From GCA-2737725 sp965229355 (GTDB lineage Bacteria; Pseudomonadota; Alphaproteobacteria; Rhodospirillales; Rhodospirillaceae), in NCBI GenBank assembly GCA_965229355.1, contig OZ245869.1:1674001-1738000 (forward strand): 64,000 nt of DNA, in the 5' to 3' direction. The notes under the pieces were generated by a model, which saw only the letters and a list, made by a program, of their open reading frames with translations, was not told the DNA's origin and ran no database searches. Positions 32,780 through 41,692 of this stretch are shown in pieces. Positions within the stretch are counted from its first letter, which is position 1. Each line of letters opens with the position of its first letter. Both the position numbers and the translations under genes were made by a program.

Positions 32780-34273
32780 TTATTTCGAAGCCACTTGGGC
32801 CACCGGCTTCATGCTCTTTGACAACACCGTATCAATCGCCTGTGCGTACGCTTCAACAATCGGCGCATTGTACTTGCCGACCGGCAGACCGTTGTAGATC
32901 ACCTCGGTTTTTTCAATTTTGAAGCTGCGGGTGTAGGGCACAGACCAATCCGAATAATCAATCGGCTGGTAAATGTCGTAACCCGGGAAACCTTCAAAGT
33001 TGAACATGGCGTGGCTGAATAAAGTGTCGGTGTTCTCGGCAAAGAACTCGATCGGCAGGTTTACGACGTAATCGTAACCGGCCTTCACGCCATCCCACGA
33101 TGCTTTGTTGGTGGACAGGTACTTGCCTTTCGGGTCGCTATGCGGATCGGCGAAGTGATCTTGCGTTTTGACCACTTCGGTTTTGCTGAACTTGAACTCA
33201 TCGGCCAGCAATTTCTTGGCGGCTTCAATCGAGCCATCCACATACTTCGGCGCTAGTTCAATCCAAGCTTCGTTGGGCACGTTATCCCAAGCCATGCCGT
33301 GGATAGAGATGAGGACTTTTACCGAAGCGTTTTCAGGCAAGGTCTTCAAGCGATCACGCAACATGTTCATATACGCGTCCTTCAGCACCGGCATATCGCC
33401 CAGCTGTGGTGTAATGATCAGCTTGATCTGCTTGTTGTGCTCGTGCTCCCACTCTTCGATGTAGTGCATCGTGTGTTTGATCGAGCCATTGAACTCTTCG
33501 TGGTGAGAGTAGATGGGGCGCGGAGCCGCCATCACAATCGTATCTACGCCTTCATCCAGCAGCGAGCGAAGTTGTTTACGTGCTTCGCCAAAATCTTCGG
33601 CGGTGACGAAGCGATATGGCACGTTGCCGTACTTCGCCTGAATTTTAGCCATGCCGCCTTCTACAATGGCGCGTTCGCCAGCTTCGTGCGGGATCTTACC
33701 GTTCACGAGGCCTTTGCCAGGCCCGTAGTAGTAAATGCGGGCTTTGGTGGCTAGTTTCTGTGACTGCGTCGGCATGCCGCCTTTACGGCCTGCATACAGG
33801 AAGTAACCATGGTCGAAGTGCATGTTGGGGTTCGGTGGAACCCACGTCACTTCCCCTTGCTCGTACTTCTCCATGTACGATTCACCGTCCACGTCTTGCG
33901 TATTGCCATTCACGTCCATCAAGTTGGTTGGCTTGAACGGTTTGAACTCGTAGAATTTTTCCGTATCCAGCAACAACACGCCGCGGTCCGCCATGACAGT
34001 GCTGCGGATCGGCCATGGAATATACTGCGCGGGTTTCAAGGCCAGATTGTGAAAGTCAGCAAGGCGGAAGTGCTCTGGCATAATCAGGCCAGTGACGAAA
34101 ATCCCCACTTTGCCAACTGGCGTTGTATCTTGCTTTTTATAGTACGAAAAATAGTTCGGCTCTTTTAACTGCGGTGGCGTGCGGTTCATGTACCAGAACG
34201 TGCCGTAACCGGCCGCGCCTACCACGACGATCAGCACAACTAAGCCGATCGCAATTTTTTTCAAAGTACGCAT
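32780..34273 (-). CDS. Membrane-anchored protein, possibly chelatase-like
   Basis: 497 residues with a single N-terminal membrane helix (about 6-28), so the rest is probably periplasmic. The body has repeated alpha/beta units, including KVGIFVTGL, an MAAPRPIYSHHEEFNGS stretch with paired His, and KVLISIHGMAWDN with a His after the strand. The His positions and layout faintly recall ferrochelatase/CbiX-type chelatases, which insert metal into tetrapyrroles, but this is a weak impression. It is the last gene of the exporter operon, 28 bases after a permease gene, so it may act on the exported substrate. Confidence 0.6.
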   Translation of the reverse strand: MRTLKKIAIGLVVLIVVVGAAGYGTFWYMNRTPPQLKEPNYFSYYKKQDTTPVGKVGIFVTGLIMPEHFRLADFHNLALKPAQYIPWPIRSTVMADRGVLLLDTEKFYEFKPFKPTNLMDVNGNTQDVDGESYMEKYEQGEVTWVPPNPNMHFDHGYFLYAGRKGGMPTQSQKLATKARIYYYGPGKGLVNGKIPHEAGERAIVEGGMAKIQAKYGNVPYRFVTAEDFGEARKQLRSLLDEGVDTIVMAAPRPIYSHHEEFNGSIKHTMHYIEEWEHEHNKQIKLIITPQLGDMPVLKDAYMNMLRDRLKTLPENASVKVLISIHGMAWDNVPNEAWIELAPKYVDGSIEAAKKLLADEFKFSKTEVVKTQDHFADPHSDPKGKYLSTNKASWDGVKAGYDYVVNLPIEFFAENTDTLFSHAMFNFEGFPGYDIYQPIDYSDWSVPYTRSFKIEKTEVIYNGLPVGKYNAPIVEAYAQAIDTVLSKSMKPVAQVASK

Positions 34274-34301
34274 ATGAATATTCTCCCCCTAGAGACGGCC
34301 C

Positions 34302-35774
34302 TTAACGGGCCGCCACGCGATATTTACGTAATGATGAGAAAGCGAAAGCCGTCAGTCCGGCGACAACCACTAAGAGGCCGAGCAATGACGGCATTAAACG
34401 CGCTACCACATTGCTGAACGGTTCTTCTTGGTAGGTGAAATTCGGAAACTGCTCGTACTCAGCTGAGGTCAGCGGCTCACGTTTCAAGAAACGACCAGTG
34501 AAGAAATCCACCCACTTGGCGTGGAATGTGAACACCTGGTTCATGAAGTATTCGTATCGGTCTGCGCTCGTGCCCGAGACTTCGTTCATCGCCAGCTGCA
34601 TCATGATCGCCGGTGACAAAAACTGGAACCGATTGACGATCTCTTCCTGTTTGTTCAGTTGCGTTTGGAAGCTGTCGTAGAGTGGCTTTATGGCTTTCTC
34701 GATGGATGCGTTATTTGCCAACGACAGTGTCAGGAAGTCTTTCGCTTTGTCTTCCGGCACCATTTCGACGTGATCGTAGTAGTACTCATCCAACGCCCTC
34801 ATGCTTGATTTCTCAGCGGCGGTCTGGGCTTCACGCGATGCAGCAATGAAGTCTAAGCGTGATGGTGCTGGATATAGCGTGGTTGAAATCACGCTCACCA
34901 TGGTCGGAATAATGACGACGAAGGCGAGCCAGCTTCCGGCGAGAATGATTCCATTGGTGGCCGAGCTTTTTCCGGCAGCATTCACCAGCACCGCCAAGCC
35001 AAACCAGAAGATGCTGTAAAGCACCGTTGCGCCTAGCCAGAAGCCAAATCGCGTCCAGGTTTCAATTTGGTTGAGCTCAGAGCCAACAGCCACAACGGCG
35101 CCTAACCCAAAGGCCACGACAACCGCCAGCATGATCGCCATACGTGAGATCAGCTTCGACGCCATCAGTTTGCGCAACGTGATGGGATGCGCCATGACCA
35201 TCGCCAAGGTGCCGCGTTCTTTCTCGCTGGAGAGTAAATCGTAGCTCATAGCCAGAATGAAGATCGGCACCAGGAAGATCACGACGAATGCGATATCGAA
35301 GCCACCGGCCTTTAAGTTCACCGGGTTTTCAATCTCGTTGGCCTTTGTGGCATCCATAATGTTCTGCATGCTCACCGGGATGTAGTTCAGGTTCAAATCG
35401 CTTTGCCCGATGGACAACGCGGCTAAACCTGTTGGCGGCAGAATGGCAAAGCTGGCTGTTTCAGAGCCCACAGCACCGGCGTTGGTGCCTTGCGGCGCAC
35501 CAGCACCTGGGGCGTGGTTAATGGCCGCAAACTCGATGGGCTTGCCTGCGGCTTTCTGGTCGGCTTCGTATTTGGCAACATCGCTGCGCATTTTCTCGCG
35601 CACTTGTTGCTCGTGCGCTTGAATGGCGGCGGCCCCTGCGGTTTGACGTTCAAATACACTCGAGGCCGCCCAAGCACCAAAGCCGATGGCAATGGTGAGC
35701 ATGAGTAAAATCCACAACAAACTTGGCGTTTTAGCCAGCGTGCGCGTTTCGTGTGCGACAATTAAACTATACAT
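34302..35774 (-). CDS. ABC-2-type transporter permease (DUF3526-like), second copy
   Basis: 490 residues from ATG 35774 (MYSLIVAHETRTLAK), ten bases after the previous permease. One N-terminal membrane helix is followed by a large periplasmic loop, then a membrane block with SSEKERGTLAMVMAHPITLRKLMASK, the coupling region typical of ABC-2 permeases, and a final helix near the C-terminus. The two permeases are paralogues and would pair in the membrane with the ATPase encoded upstream. The substrate is unknown. The regulator is the divergent TetR protein. Confidence 0.85.
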   Translation of the reverse strand: MYSLIVAHETRTLAKTPSLLWILLMLTIAIGFGAWAASSVFERQTAGAAAIQAHEQQVREKMRSDVAKYEADQKAAGKPIEFAAINHAPGAGAPQGTNAGAVGSETASFAILPPTGLAALSIGQSDLNLNYIPVSMQNIMDATKANEIENPVNLKAGGFDIAFVVIFLVPIFILAMSYDLLSSEKERGTLAMVMAHPITLRKLMASKLISRMAIMLAVVVAFGLGAVVAVGSELNQIETWTRFGFWLGATVLYSIFWFGLAVLVNAAGKSSATNGIILAGSWLAFVVIIPTMVSVISTTLYPAPSRLDFIAASREAQTAAEKSSMRALDEYYYDHVEMVPEDKAKDFLTLSLANNASIEKAIKPLYDSFQTQLNKQEEIVNRFQFLSPAIMMQLAMNEVSGTSADRYEYFMNQVFTFHAKWVDFFTGRFLKREPLTSAEYEQFPNFTYQEEPFSNVVARLMPSLLGLLVVVAGLTAFAFSSLRKYRVAAR

Positions 35775-35784
35775 CGCATCCCCC

Positions 35785-37266
35785 TTAGAGTGCGTTTTTG
35801 CGCACGCGGCTGACAGCCGTCGCAGCAAATAAGATTGAAGCCAGCAACCACGCAGCCAAGATCGCCAGTGCGCTTGCGTATTCAGACAACACAGCTTTCA
35901 AGGTTGGTGGGGCGTATTGGAACGGCGGAACAATCCCGAACACAGCTTCATCGGCGGTCATGTAATTAGACGAGTTCGATTTGCCGTTCAGATCGGCTGA
36001 GGCTTTGGCCAAGTAACCGTTCATGCGCGAGACCATCTGACGACGGAAATTTTCAGCTTCGCGTGTGTAGGTGTCGTGGTGCAGAAGGTCTGAGCCTGCC
36101 AAACCCATCGAGATGGATTTGAGTGGCATTAACGGTGCCACAACACCAAATGCATCCTGCAAGCGGCGTTGCGCCATGTAGACGGTACGCAAGTTGTTGA
36201 AGTGATGGTCGAACACTTCGTGATCAAGTTCTTCAAGCTTCTGCATGCGAACCGCGGGGAAGTACATCGGCAGTTTTGTTGGTGCGTCGACATTGTACTG
36301 CTTCATCAATTCCACGACGTACTTGCCGAATTTCGCCGCTGTCGGCACACCATCCAGGCCGCGTACTTGGTCGACTTTTACGCTTGTTTGGAACTCGCCC
36401 AAGGTTGGTGACGGATAAACAGCTTTGGAAATTTCAGCGGCAGATTTCGGCACCATAAACACGCTGAAGGCCCAGAACCCGACGAGGCCGATCAACGCTG
36501 TACGCGGCGATGAAGACAAGGCCGATACGGCCAGTGTGATGAACAAGAAGATCAGGCCATAGACCGTATAGCTGAGGGTCATAAGGCCGACGCGCGCCAA
36601 GAACGCATCAGCCGTGTGTGGGATTTGCAGTAAGCTCAACACAATCGCGCCGAGGATAATGCACGGCAAAATAGCCAGCAGGGCTGCGCCGCCAATCCCA
36701 ATCGCTTTGCCCCACAACAAATCGCGTGAGTTCACGCCGACGCTTAAGAGTTGACGTAACGTGCCGCGTTCTTTCTCACCCGAGAAGGCCGTAAAGCCCA
36801 AGAAGATGATCAGCAGCGGCATCAACACTTGCAAAATCATCGCGCCGTTCAGATCGCCGAAGCGCGAAATGGCGCTGGCATCGTTGGCGGGGCGTGAAAT
36901 GGCCAGGTTTTGTTTGTGCGCTTCCATGAACAGCAAATTGCCCGTGAAAGGCTCGATGCCGTTATCAAAGAACGATAACGGGCCTGCTTGCTTAAAGGCA
37001 TAATTACCGAAGTGCGCCGCAGAGTGCGGATTCTTATCGCCTTGCTTGAGCCATTGCGTGTTGGTTTTGCCTTGTGCGGCGGCTTGAATTTCGGCGTAAG
37101 CCGAATACTTCTGCCAACCGGTCGCAAGGGCAGTCAAAAGCAGCATGATCATAATCAGGGCGGTCCATTTGAACCGGCCATCGCGAATAATTTCCGTCAG
37201 TTCTTTGCGTGCAACAACACCAACCATGCTCGGCGGTGTGACACCAGACAGGCTTGCTTCAGCCAT
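35785..37266 (-). CDS. ABC-2-type transporter permease (DUF3526-like), first copy
   Basis: 493 residues from ATG 37266. Layout matches the next permease: an N-terminal membrane helix after VARKELTEIIRDGRFKW, a periplasmic loop, then a core membrane block with SGEKERGTLRQLLSVGVNSRDLLWGK, and a last helix ending in RVRKNAL. The SGEKERGTLRQ motif is the standard mark of ABC-2 exporter permeases of the DUF3526 kind. It follows the ATPase gene by 31 bases. Confidence 0.87.
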   Translation of the reverse strand: MAEASLSGVTPPSMVGVVARKELTEIIRDGRFKWTALIMIMLLLTALATGWQKYSAYAEIQAAAQGKTNTQWLKQGDKNPHSAAHFGNYAFKQAGPLSFFDNGIEPFTGNLLFMEAHKQNLAISRPANDASAISRFGDLNGAMILQVLMPLLIIFLGFTAFSGEKERGTLRQLLSVGVNSRDLLWGKAIGIGGAALLAILPCIILGAIVLSLLQIPHTADAFLARVGLMTLSYTVYGLIFLFITLAVSALSSSPRTALIGLVGFWAFSVFMVPKSAAEISKAVYPSPTLGEFQTSVKVDQVRGLDGVPTAAKFGKYVVELMKQYNVDAPTKLPMYFPAVRMQKLEELDHEVFDHHFNNLRTVYMAQRRLQDAFGVVAPLMPLKSISMGLAGSDLLHHDTYTREAENFRRQMVSRMNGYLAKASADLNGKSNSSNYMTADEAVFGIVPPFQYAPPTLKAVLSEYASALAILAAWLLASILFAATAVSRVRKNAL

Positions 37267-37297
37267 TGCTGTTCTCCCCGTTGAGAATGAAAAACGA

Positions 37298-37999
37298 TTA
37301 GTGCATGTGTTCGAGGTAGATGCGCTCTAAGTCAGCGTGTGACACCTGATCCGGCGTTAACTGCTGCATCAAACGGCCTTCGCGCATAATGCCGATGCGG
37401 GTGCCGGTTTCCTTAGCGCGGAACAAATCGTGCGTTGCCATCAGAATGGCAGCACCGTCAGCTTGAAGTTGCTTTAATAACGCTGAAAATTCGTTGCTGG
37501 CTTTGGGATCAAGGCCTGAAGTGGGTTCATCCAGCAACAACGCTTTGGCTTGCTTGGCTAACGCAATTGCAACGCCGACTTTTTGACGCATCCCTTTGGA
37601 GTAAGACGCGACACGTTTTTCAACCGCGCCCTCTTGCAAGCCCACGTGTTTCAGGAAATTGCGCAGATCAGACTCGTTGTACTCGTTGTGGCCGCCAAGT
37701 TTGGCGAAGTACGACAGGTTCTCAAGGCCGGTAAGGTTGCCATACAGCATCACGGTCTCAGGGATGTAGGCGAGGTACTTTTTTGTCTCTAGCGGATGCG
37801 TGGTGACATCCAGGCCATTCACTTTCGCTTGGCCTTCGGTTGGGTCGATGAAGTTCAAGAACAGATTAATCGTCGTGCTTTTACCGGCACCGTTGGCACC
37901 CAGGAGACAATAAATGTCGCCTGCGTTGATTTGCAGATCGAGGCCCTTCAAGGCTTCGAACTCGCCGTAGGTCTTTTTCAGTTTGATCGCTTCAAGCAC
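37298..37999 (-). CDS. ABC transporter ATP-binding protein
   Basis: 233 residues from ATG 37999. It has Walker A GANGAGKST, a Q-loop region, the signature YSKGMRQKVGVA, Walker B LLLDEPTSGLD and the switch His in MATHDLF. It energises the exporter made with the two permeases. It is first in the operon, and its promoter region is shared with the divergent tetR-type gene. Confidence 0.95.
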   Translation of the reverse strand: MLEAIKLKKTYGEFEALKGLDLQINAGDIYCLLGANGAGKSTTINLFLNFIDPTEGQAKVNGLDVTTHPLETKKYLAYIPETVMLYGNLTGLENLSYFAKLGGHNEYNESDLRNFLKHVGLQEGAVEKRVASYSKGMRQKVGVAIALAKQAKALLLDEPTSGLDPKASNEFSALLKQLQADGAAILMATHDLFRAKETGTRIGIMREGRLMQQLTPDQVSHADLERIYLEHMH

Positions 38000-38095
38000 G
38001 TCGGATCTCCCCCAAGAAATAAACTTGTGCGTCAGCCCTTACGGCTGAACGTCCGACGACACTTTCGAAGCTTTCCACGGATGAGTCAACGGAAA

Positions 38096-38124
38096 TTGAC
38101 CAGTCGGTCAGTTTTGTCTAGAAT
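38096..38124 (+). promoter_or_regulatory. TetR-type operator within a sigma70-like promoter
   Basis: TTGACC (38096-38101) and TAGAAT (38119-38124) are 17 bases apart, a good promoter for the tetR-type gene. A palindrome TGACC-N4-GGTCA (38097-38110) overlaps the -35. Its shape matches many TetR-family operators. It lies 97 bases from the ABC ATPase start on the other strand, so one site may control both directions. Confidence 0.7.
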
Positions 38125-38141
38125 GCTAGGAGAGGAGCGCG

Positions 38142-38972
38142 ATGGAAAAAAAGATGCCCACCCCCCCCGACTCTGATGCCGAAATCCCCGCAAAAGTGGG
38201 CAAAGGCCGCTTGAAGCGACAGGCGAAAGAAGTTGCCATTGTTACAGCGTTTGACCGTTTGGTCCGCCGTGATGGCTTACGCAATGTCGGGGTTAACGCG
38301 CTTGTGAAAGAGGCTGGCGTCGGCAAGGGCCTGATCTACGAATACTTCGGCGGCTTGTCGGGTGTCGTGAAGGTGTGGGGCGAGCGCAATAAATTGTGGC
38401 CTTCGACTGCTGAGTTGATGGGCATGACAGATGACACGTATGCGCACTTACACGAACAGGGCAAATTACATGTTCATCTCGAGCATGATTGTCCGTGCGA
38501 AAAGTTTATGGGGAAAAACGCGCGTGAACGCATGCGCACGGTTGTGCGTAATCATATGCAGGGTTTGCGCAACAATCCGGTGAGCAGCGAAGTGCTGGCC
38601 GATGAATTGATGGCGCCGACGGAAATTACAGAAGCGCTGCAAAGTGCGCGCCGTCGTTTGGGCGAAGAGCATGCGGCTATTCATGCCCACAATGATTCGA
38701 TCAGAGACTACGACAATCGATCATTGCTCATGATCTTGCTGGCGGCGTCGAATTATTTTGCCATGCGTTCGGTACGCGCGCCGCGCTTTATGGGCGAAGC
38801 TATCGATTCACCCGAAGGCTGGGATGCGCTGCTCAAGCGTTTCGACCGCGTGGTCGATATGGTATTCGATCTGAAAGAACAAAAAGAAGACGGTGCCGTG
38901 CGCGATGGTTCGGCACGCGATGGTTCAGTGCACGATGATCACGCGCCGCAAAAGCCGTCATTACAGTCTTAA
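38142..38972 (+). CDS. TetR-family transcriptional regulator of the ABC exporter
   Basis: 276 residues from ATG 38142 behind GGAGAGG. After a polar lead of about 25 residues, a TetR helix-turn-helix follows (NVGVNALVKEAGVGKGLIYEYFGG written in two parts: NALVKEAGVGKGLIYEYF is the core). The C-terminal ligand domain includes a DCPCEK pair of cysteines. The tail has a small internal repeat of the RDGS type near residues 251-265. Divergent placement and the palindrome in its promoter suggest that it represses itself and the exporter operon until a substrate binds. Confidence 0.88.
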   Translation: MEKKMPTPPDSDAEIPAKVGKGRLKRQAKEVAIVTAFDRLVRRDGLRNVGVNALVKEAGVGKGLIYEYFGGLSGVVKVWGERNKLWPSTAELMGMTDDTYAHLHEQGKLHVHLEHDCPCEKFMGKNARERMRTVVRNHMQGLRNNPVSSEVLADELMAPTEITEALQSARRRLGEEHAAIHAHNDSIRDYDNRSLLMILLAASNYFAMRSVRAPRFMGEAIDSPEGWDALLKRFDRVVDMVFDLKEQKEDGAVRDGSARDGSVHDDHAPQKPSLQS

Positions 38973-39002
38973 GTGAAGCCCGCCAATTAAGCGGTTTTCT
39001 TT

Positions 39003-40175
39003 TTAAGCGGCTTTTGGGGGCACTTTGCTCAGCAACATCATCGCTGGAATAACAAGCGCTGCGGCCACCAGGAACGGAGCCACCGCGCCCATGCTTGCAA
39101 ATACAACACCCGAGAAAGCAGGGCCGACAATGCGGCTTAAAGCGGTCGCACTTTGGTAGGCCCCTAACACTGCGCCGCGTTCGGTATCATCTGCTTCCTG
39201 CGATACCAGGCTTGAGATGGTCGGGTTAAACAACCCCGAGCCCACCGATAAAATCGCACTGGCCAGAAGCGTTGTCGCCAAATCAAACGCAAATGAAAGA
39301 ATGATGTAGCCAACCAGTAAGAAGACCAATGCAGCGAAAACAAGTTTACGTTCGCCAAATTTCTTCGTCAGCTTGCCAATGGCGCCACCTTGCACGATTG
39401 CGCCAATGACACCGATGAAGGTTAGCAACAACCCAATATCGCGCGGGCCGTACTCAAGTTTGGCATGGGCCCACAAGGCAAAGATCGTTTCAAACTGCGC
39501 CCAGGCGGTGACGGCTAAGAAGCCGCTGAGCGTAAGAAGAATGAGCGTCTTGCGGCTTAAAGCCACACGCATTTTATCGGCGAGCTTTAGTTTGGGGCGG
39601 CGTGCCAGCGCATCGCGAATTTCAGGGCTTAAGCTTTCTTTCAGTCCGAACTGCGCGCCCAATGCACCAACAATTGTAATGGCAGCGGCCACCAACGACG
39701 GCACAAGGAAATTTGCAGTGGCGGCATCATTGCCACCCAAGACGCCGCCAATAGCGGGCCCGAAGATAAAGCCCATTCCAAAAGCTGCCCCCAGCAAACC
39801 CATGCCTTTAGCGCGGGTTTCGGGCGTTGTGATGTCAGCCATGTAGGCTTGGGCCGCGCCGATGTTGCCCGCCATTATGCCGCCAACGACGCGACTGACC
39901 ACCAGCCAGAACAAACTGTCATCGGCAAAAGCGACGATTATGTAAGACAGGGCCAAGCCGTAACTTGTGATGACTAAGACAGGTTTACGTCCCCACGTGT
40001 CGCTTAAGCGCCCCCACAAAGGTGCAGCAACTAATTGCGCCAGTGAATAAAGGCCAAGAACAATGGTGATGATTTCAGGGCCAACGCCGGAACGTTCAAC
40101 GATGAACGGCAGCAATGGGATCAACAATCCAAAGCCGACCAAGTCGACAAAGGTGATCAAAAAAATCGGCAACAT
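39003..40175 (-). CDS. MFS transporter, Tet/TCR-type drug exporter
   Basis: 390 residues from ATG 40175, with about twelve membrane helices. The N-terminal DLVGFGLLIPLLPFI start and the loop 2-3 motif GRLSDTWGRKPVL are typical of the tetracycline-type (DHA1/TetA) exporters. RVVGGIMAGNIGAAQAYMAD and GPAIGG motifs follow in order. Close relatives of this type are common in Alphaproteobacteria and are not all tetracycline pumps, so no drug is assigned. It converges with the tetR-type gene. Confidence 0.88.
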   Translation of the reverse strand: MLPIFLITFVDLVGFGLLIPLLPFIVERSGVGPEIITIVLGLYSLAQLVAAPLWGRLSDTWGRKPVLVITSYGLALSYIIVAFADDSLFWLVVSRVVGGIMAGNIGAAQAYMADITTPETRAKGMGLLGAAFGMGFIFGPAIGGVLGGNDAATANFLVPSLVAAAITIVGALGAQFGLKESLSPEIRDALARRPKLKLADKMRVALSRKTLILLTLSGFLAVTAWAQFETIFALWAHAKLEYGPRDIGLLLTFIGVIGAIVQGGAIGKLTKKFGERKLVFAALVFLLVGYIILSFAFDLATTLLASAILSVGSGLFNPTISSLVSQEADDTERGAVLGAYQSATALSRIVGPAFSGVVFASMGAVAPFLVAAALVIPAMMLLSKVPPKAA

Positions 40176-40479
40176 CAGGGGGGAGCCTTTATCGAAGCGG
40201 GTGAGTTTCGTGATGGGGGAAATAACACCGTATGGCGCGGGACCATAGAAGCGTCACTTATATATATAAACAGGCTGTGTAAACCTGCCCTCGCTATGGA
40301 CGTGCGAAAACCGTAGGGCTCGGGAACAATTCCAGTTACATTTGTGCTGTTATTAAGAATTGCCCGACTTTCAGTCATCTGTCTCGCACAGCTTTTCGTG
40401 TTTCTGTTTTTGTAACAGGAGTTTCGCCATCGCCGCTCTAGAGCATAACGGATCATCGCCGCCGCCGCGTCTGCGTGAC

Positions 40480-41460
40480 GTGGGTGAGCGTCCTTTGTAC
40501 CCGCCGCTCGAGCCTTACGAGAGCGGCGTGCTTGATGTCGGCAGTGGCCATCGTTTGTATTGGGAGCAAAGCGGAAACCCTTTGGGTACTCCGGTTGTTT
40601 TCCTGCATGGCGGCCCTGGTGCCGGTATCGCTGCTGCGTATCGTCGTTTTTTTGATCCTACGCATTATCGCATTGTGCTGTTTGATCAGCGCGGTTCGGG
40701 CCGTTCAGCGCCTGATGCTGAGATTCAAGACAACACCACTACGCATCTGATTGATGATATCGAAGCCCTTCGCGCTAAACTGAAGATCGAACGCTGGATG
40801 GTGTTCGGCGGATCGTGGGGCTCCACACTTGCACTCGCTTATGGCGAAGCTCACCCTGATCGCTGCATTGGTTTTATTTTACGCGGCATTTTCTTATTCG
40901 GTGATGATGAAGTGGATTGGTTCATCCACGGCATGACGCGTGTGTTTCCAGAAGCGCATCGCGCCTACACGCATTTCATTCCCGCACCTGAGCGCGTAGA
41001 TTTATTGTCGGCATACTACAAACGCCTGACAGATCCTGACCCGGCGGTTCATATTCCTGCAGCAATGGCATGGTGTACTTACGAAAACGCCTGCTCACGT
41101 TTGTTGCCCCCTGCAACCATTACAGCGCCAGACTCAACGCGCAAACGCACACCATCGCAAGACCTTGCATTGGCTGGTTCGTTGGCGATGGCGCGTATCG
41201 AATGCCACTACATGATCAATAAGGGCTTCATGGCGCCAGGGCAGTTGCTGTCCAACATTGGCGTTTTGTTGAAACACCCCGCAGTTATCGTGCAGGGGCG
41301 TTATGACATGGTGTGTCCGATTATAACGGCTGATCGTTTGGCGCAAGCGTGGCCCGGGGCGCAGTATCGTATTGTTCCGGATGCTGGGCATTCATCCATG
41401 GAGCCCGGTATTCGCGCGGCGCTGGTTAAAGCCACAGATGAATTCCGGATTTATGCCTAG
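40480..41460 (+). CDS. pip: Prolyl iminopeptidase (proline aminopeptidase, S33 family)
   Basis: The protein matches prolyl iminopeptidases from about LYPPLEPYESGVLDVG onward. The open frame runs back to TTG 40360, but those first 40 residues are not typical; GTG 40480 or TTG 40495 are better starts. An in-frame ATC at 40429 has AGGAG seven bases upstream and could be a rare start. The catalytic Ser lies in GGSWGS, the Asp in RYDMVCP and the His in DAGHSS; HGGPG forms the oxyanion loop. It removes N-terminal proline from peptides in the cytoplasm. A structured RNA-like stretch and strong terminator follow. Confidence 0.92.
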   Translation: MGERPLYPPLEPYESGVLDVGSGHRLYWEQSGNPLGTPVVFLHGGPGAGIAAAYRRFFDPTHYRIVLFDQRGSGRSAPDAEIQDNTTTHLIDDIEALRAKLKIERWMVFGGSWGSTLALAYGEAHPDRCIGFILRGIFLFGDDEVDWFIHGMTRVFPEAHRAYTHFIPAPERVDLLSAYYKRLTDPDPAVHIPAAMAWCTYENACSRLLPPATITAPDSTRKRTPSQDLALAGSLAMARIECHYMINKGFMAPGQLLSNIGVLLKHPAVIVQGRYDMVCPIITADRLAQAWPGAQYRIVPDAGHSSMEPGIRAALVKATDEFRIYA

Positions 41461-41515
41461 CACTCGAGCAGCTGTGCAAAGCACTACGTCCCTCATTTAA
41501 GGGCGTCGTGACGCT

Positions 41516-41687
41516 GAACTGTCATAAATGTCAGGTCTTTTAGGCGCGAACCTGTTGGAACTGACAGGTCCGCCGCTGCCGGCAGTGTGAGAGAACACTG
41601 GGGTGCCAACCATGGATACGGATGGCACAACTGCTGACAGTTCCATTACCCAACTTCACCCCGCCTTAATGGCGGGGTGTTTTTTTT
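41516..41687 (+). ncRNA. Candidate structured small RNA ending in a strong terminator
   Basis: An outer 9-base stem GAACTGTCA (41516-41524) / TGACAGTTC (41635-41643) encloses four perfect or near-perfect hairpins: ACCTGT/ACAGGT (41550-41569), GCCG/CGGC (41572-41583), CAGTGT/ACACTG (41583-41600) and a GTGCCA-type stem (41603-41628). The second and third share one base and could alternate. An intrinsic terminator follows directly. The layout is that of a stand-alone regulatory RNA or a structured 3' UTR of pip. It was not matched to a known RNA family. Confidence 0.6.
41657..41687 (+). terminator. Rho-independent terminator after pip / small RNA
   Basis: A 9-base GC-rich perfect stem (CACCCCGCC at 41657-41665, GGCGGGGTG at 41671-41679), 5-base loop and a run of eight T. 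It acts on the plus strand only. It lies just before the end of the convergent methyltransferase gene. Confidence 0.95.
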
Positions 41688-41692
41688 GCAGT

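Noticed and set aside
38980..38998. CCGC/GCGG hairpin with T-run after the tetR-type gene
   Set aside because: The stem is only four bases, so it is too weak to list as a terminator, though the T-run is suggestive.
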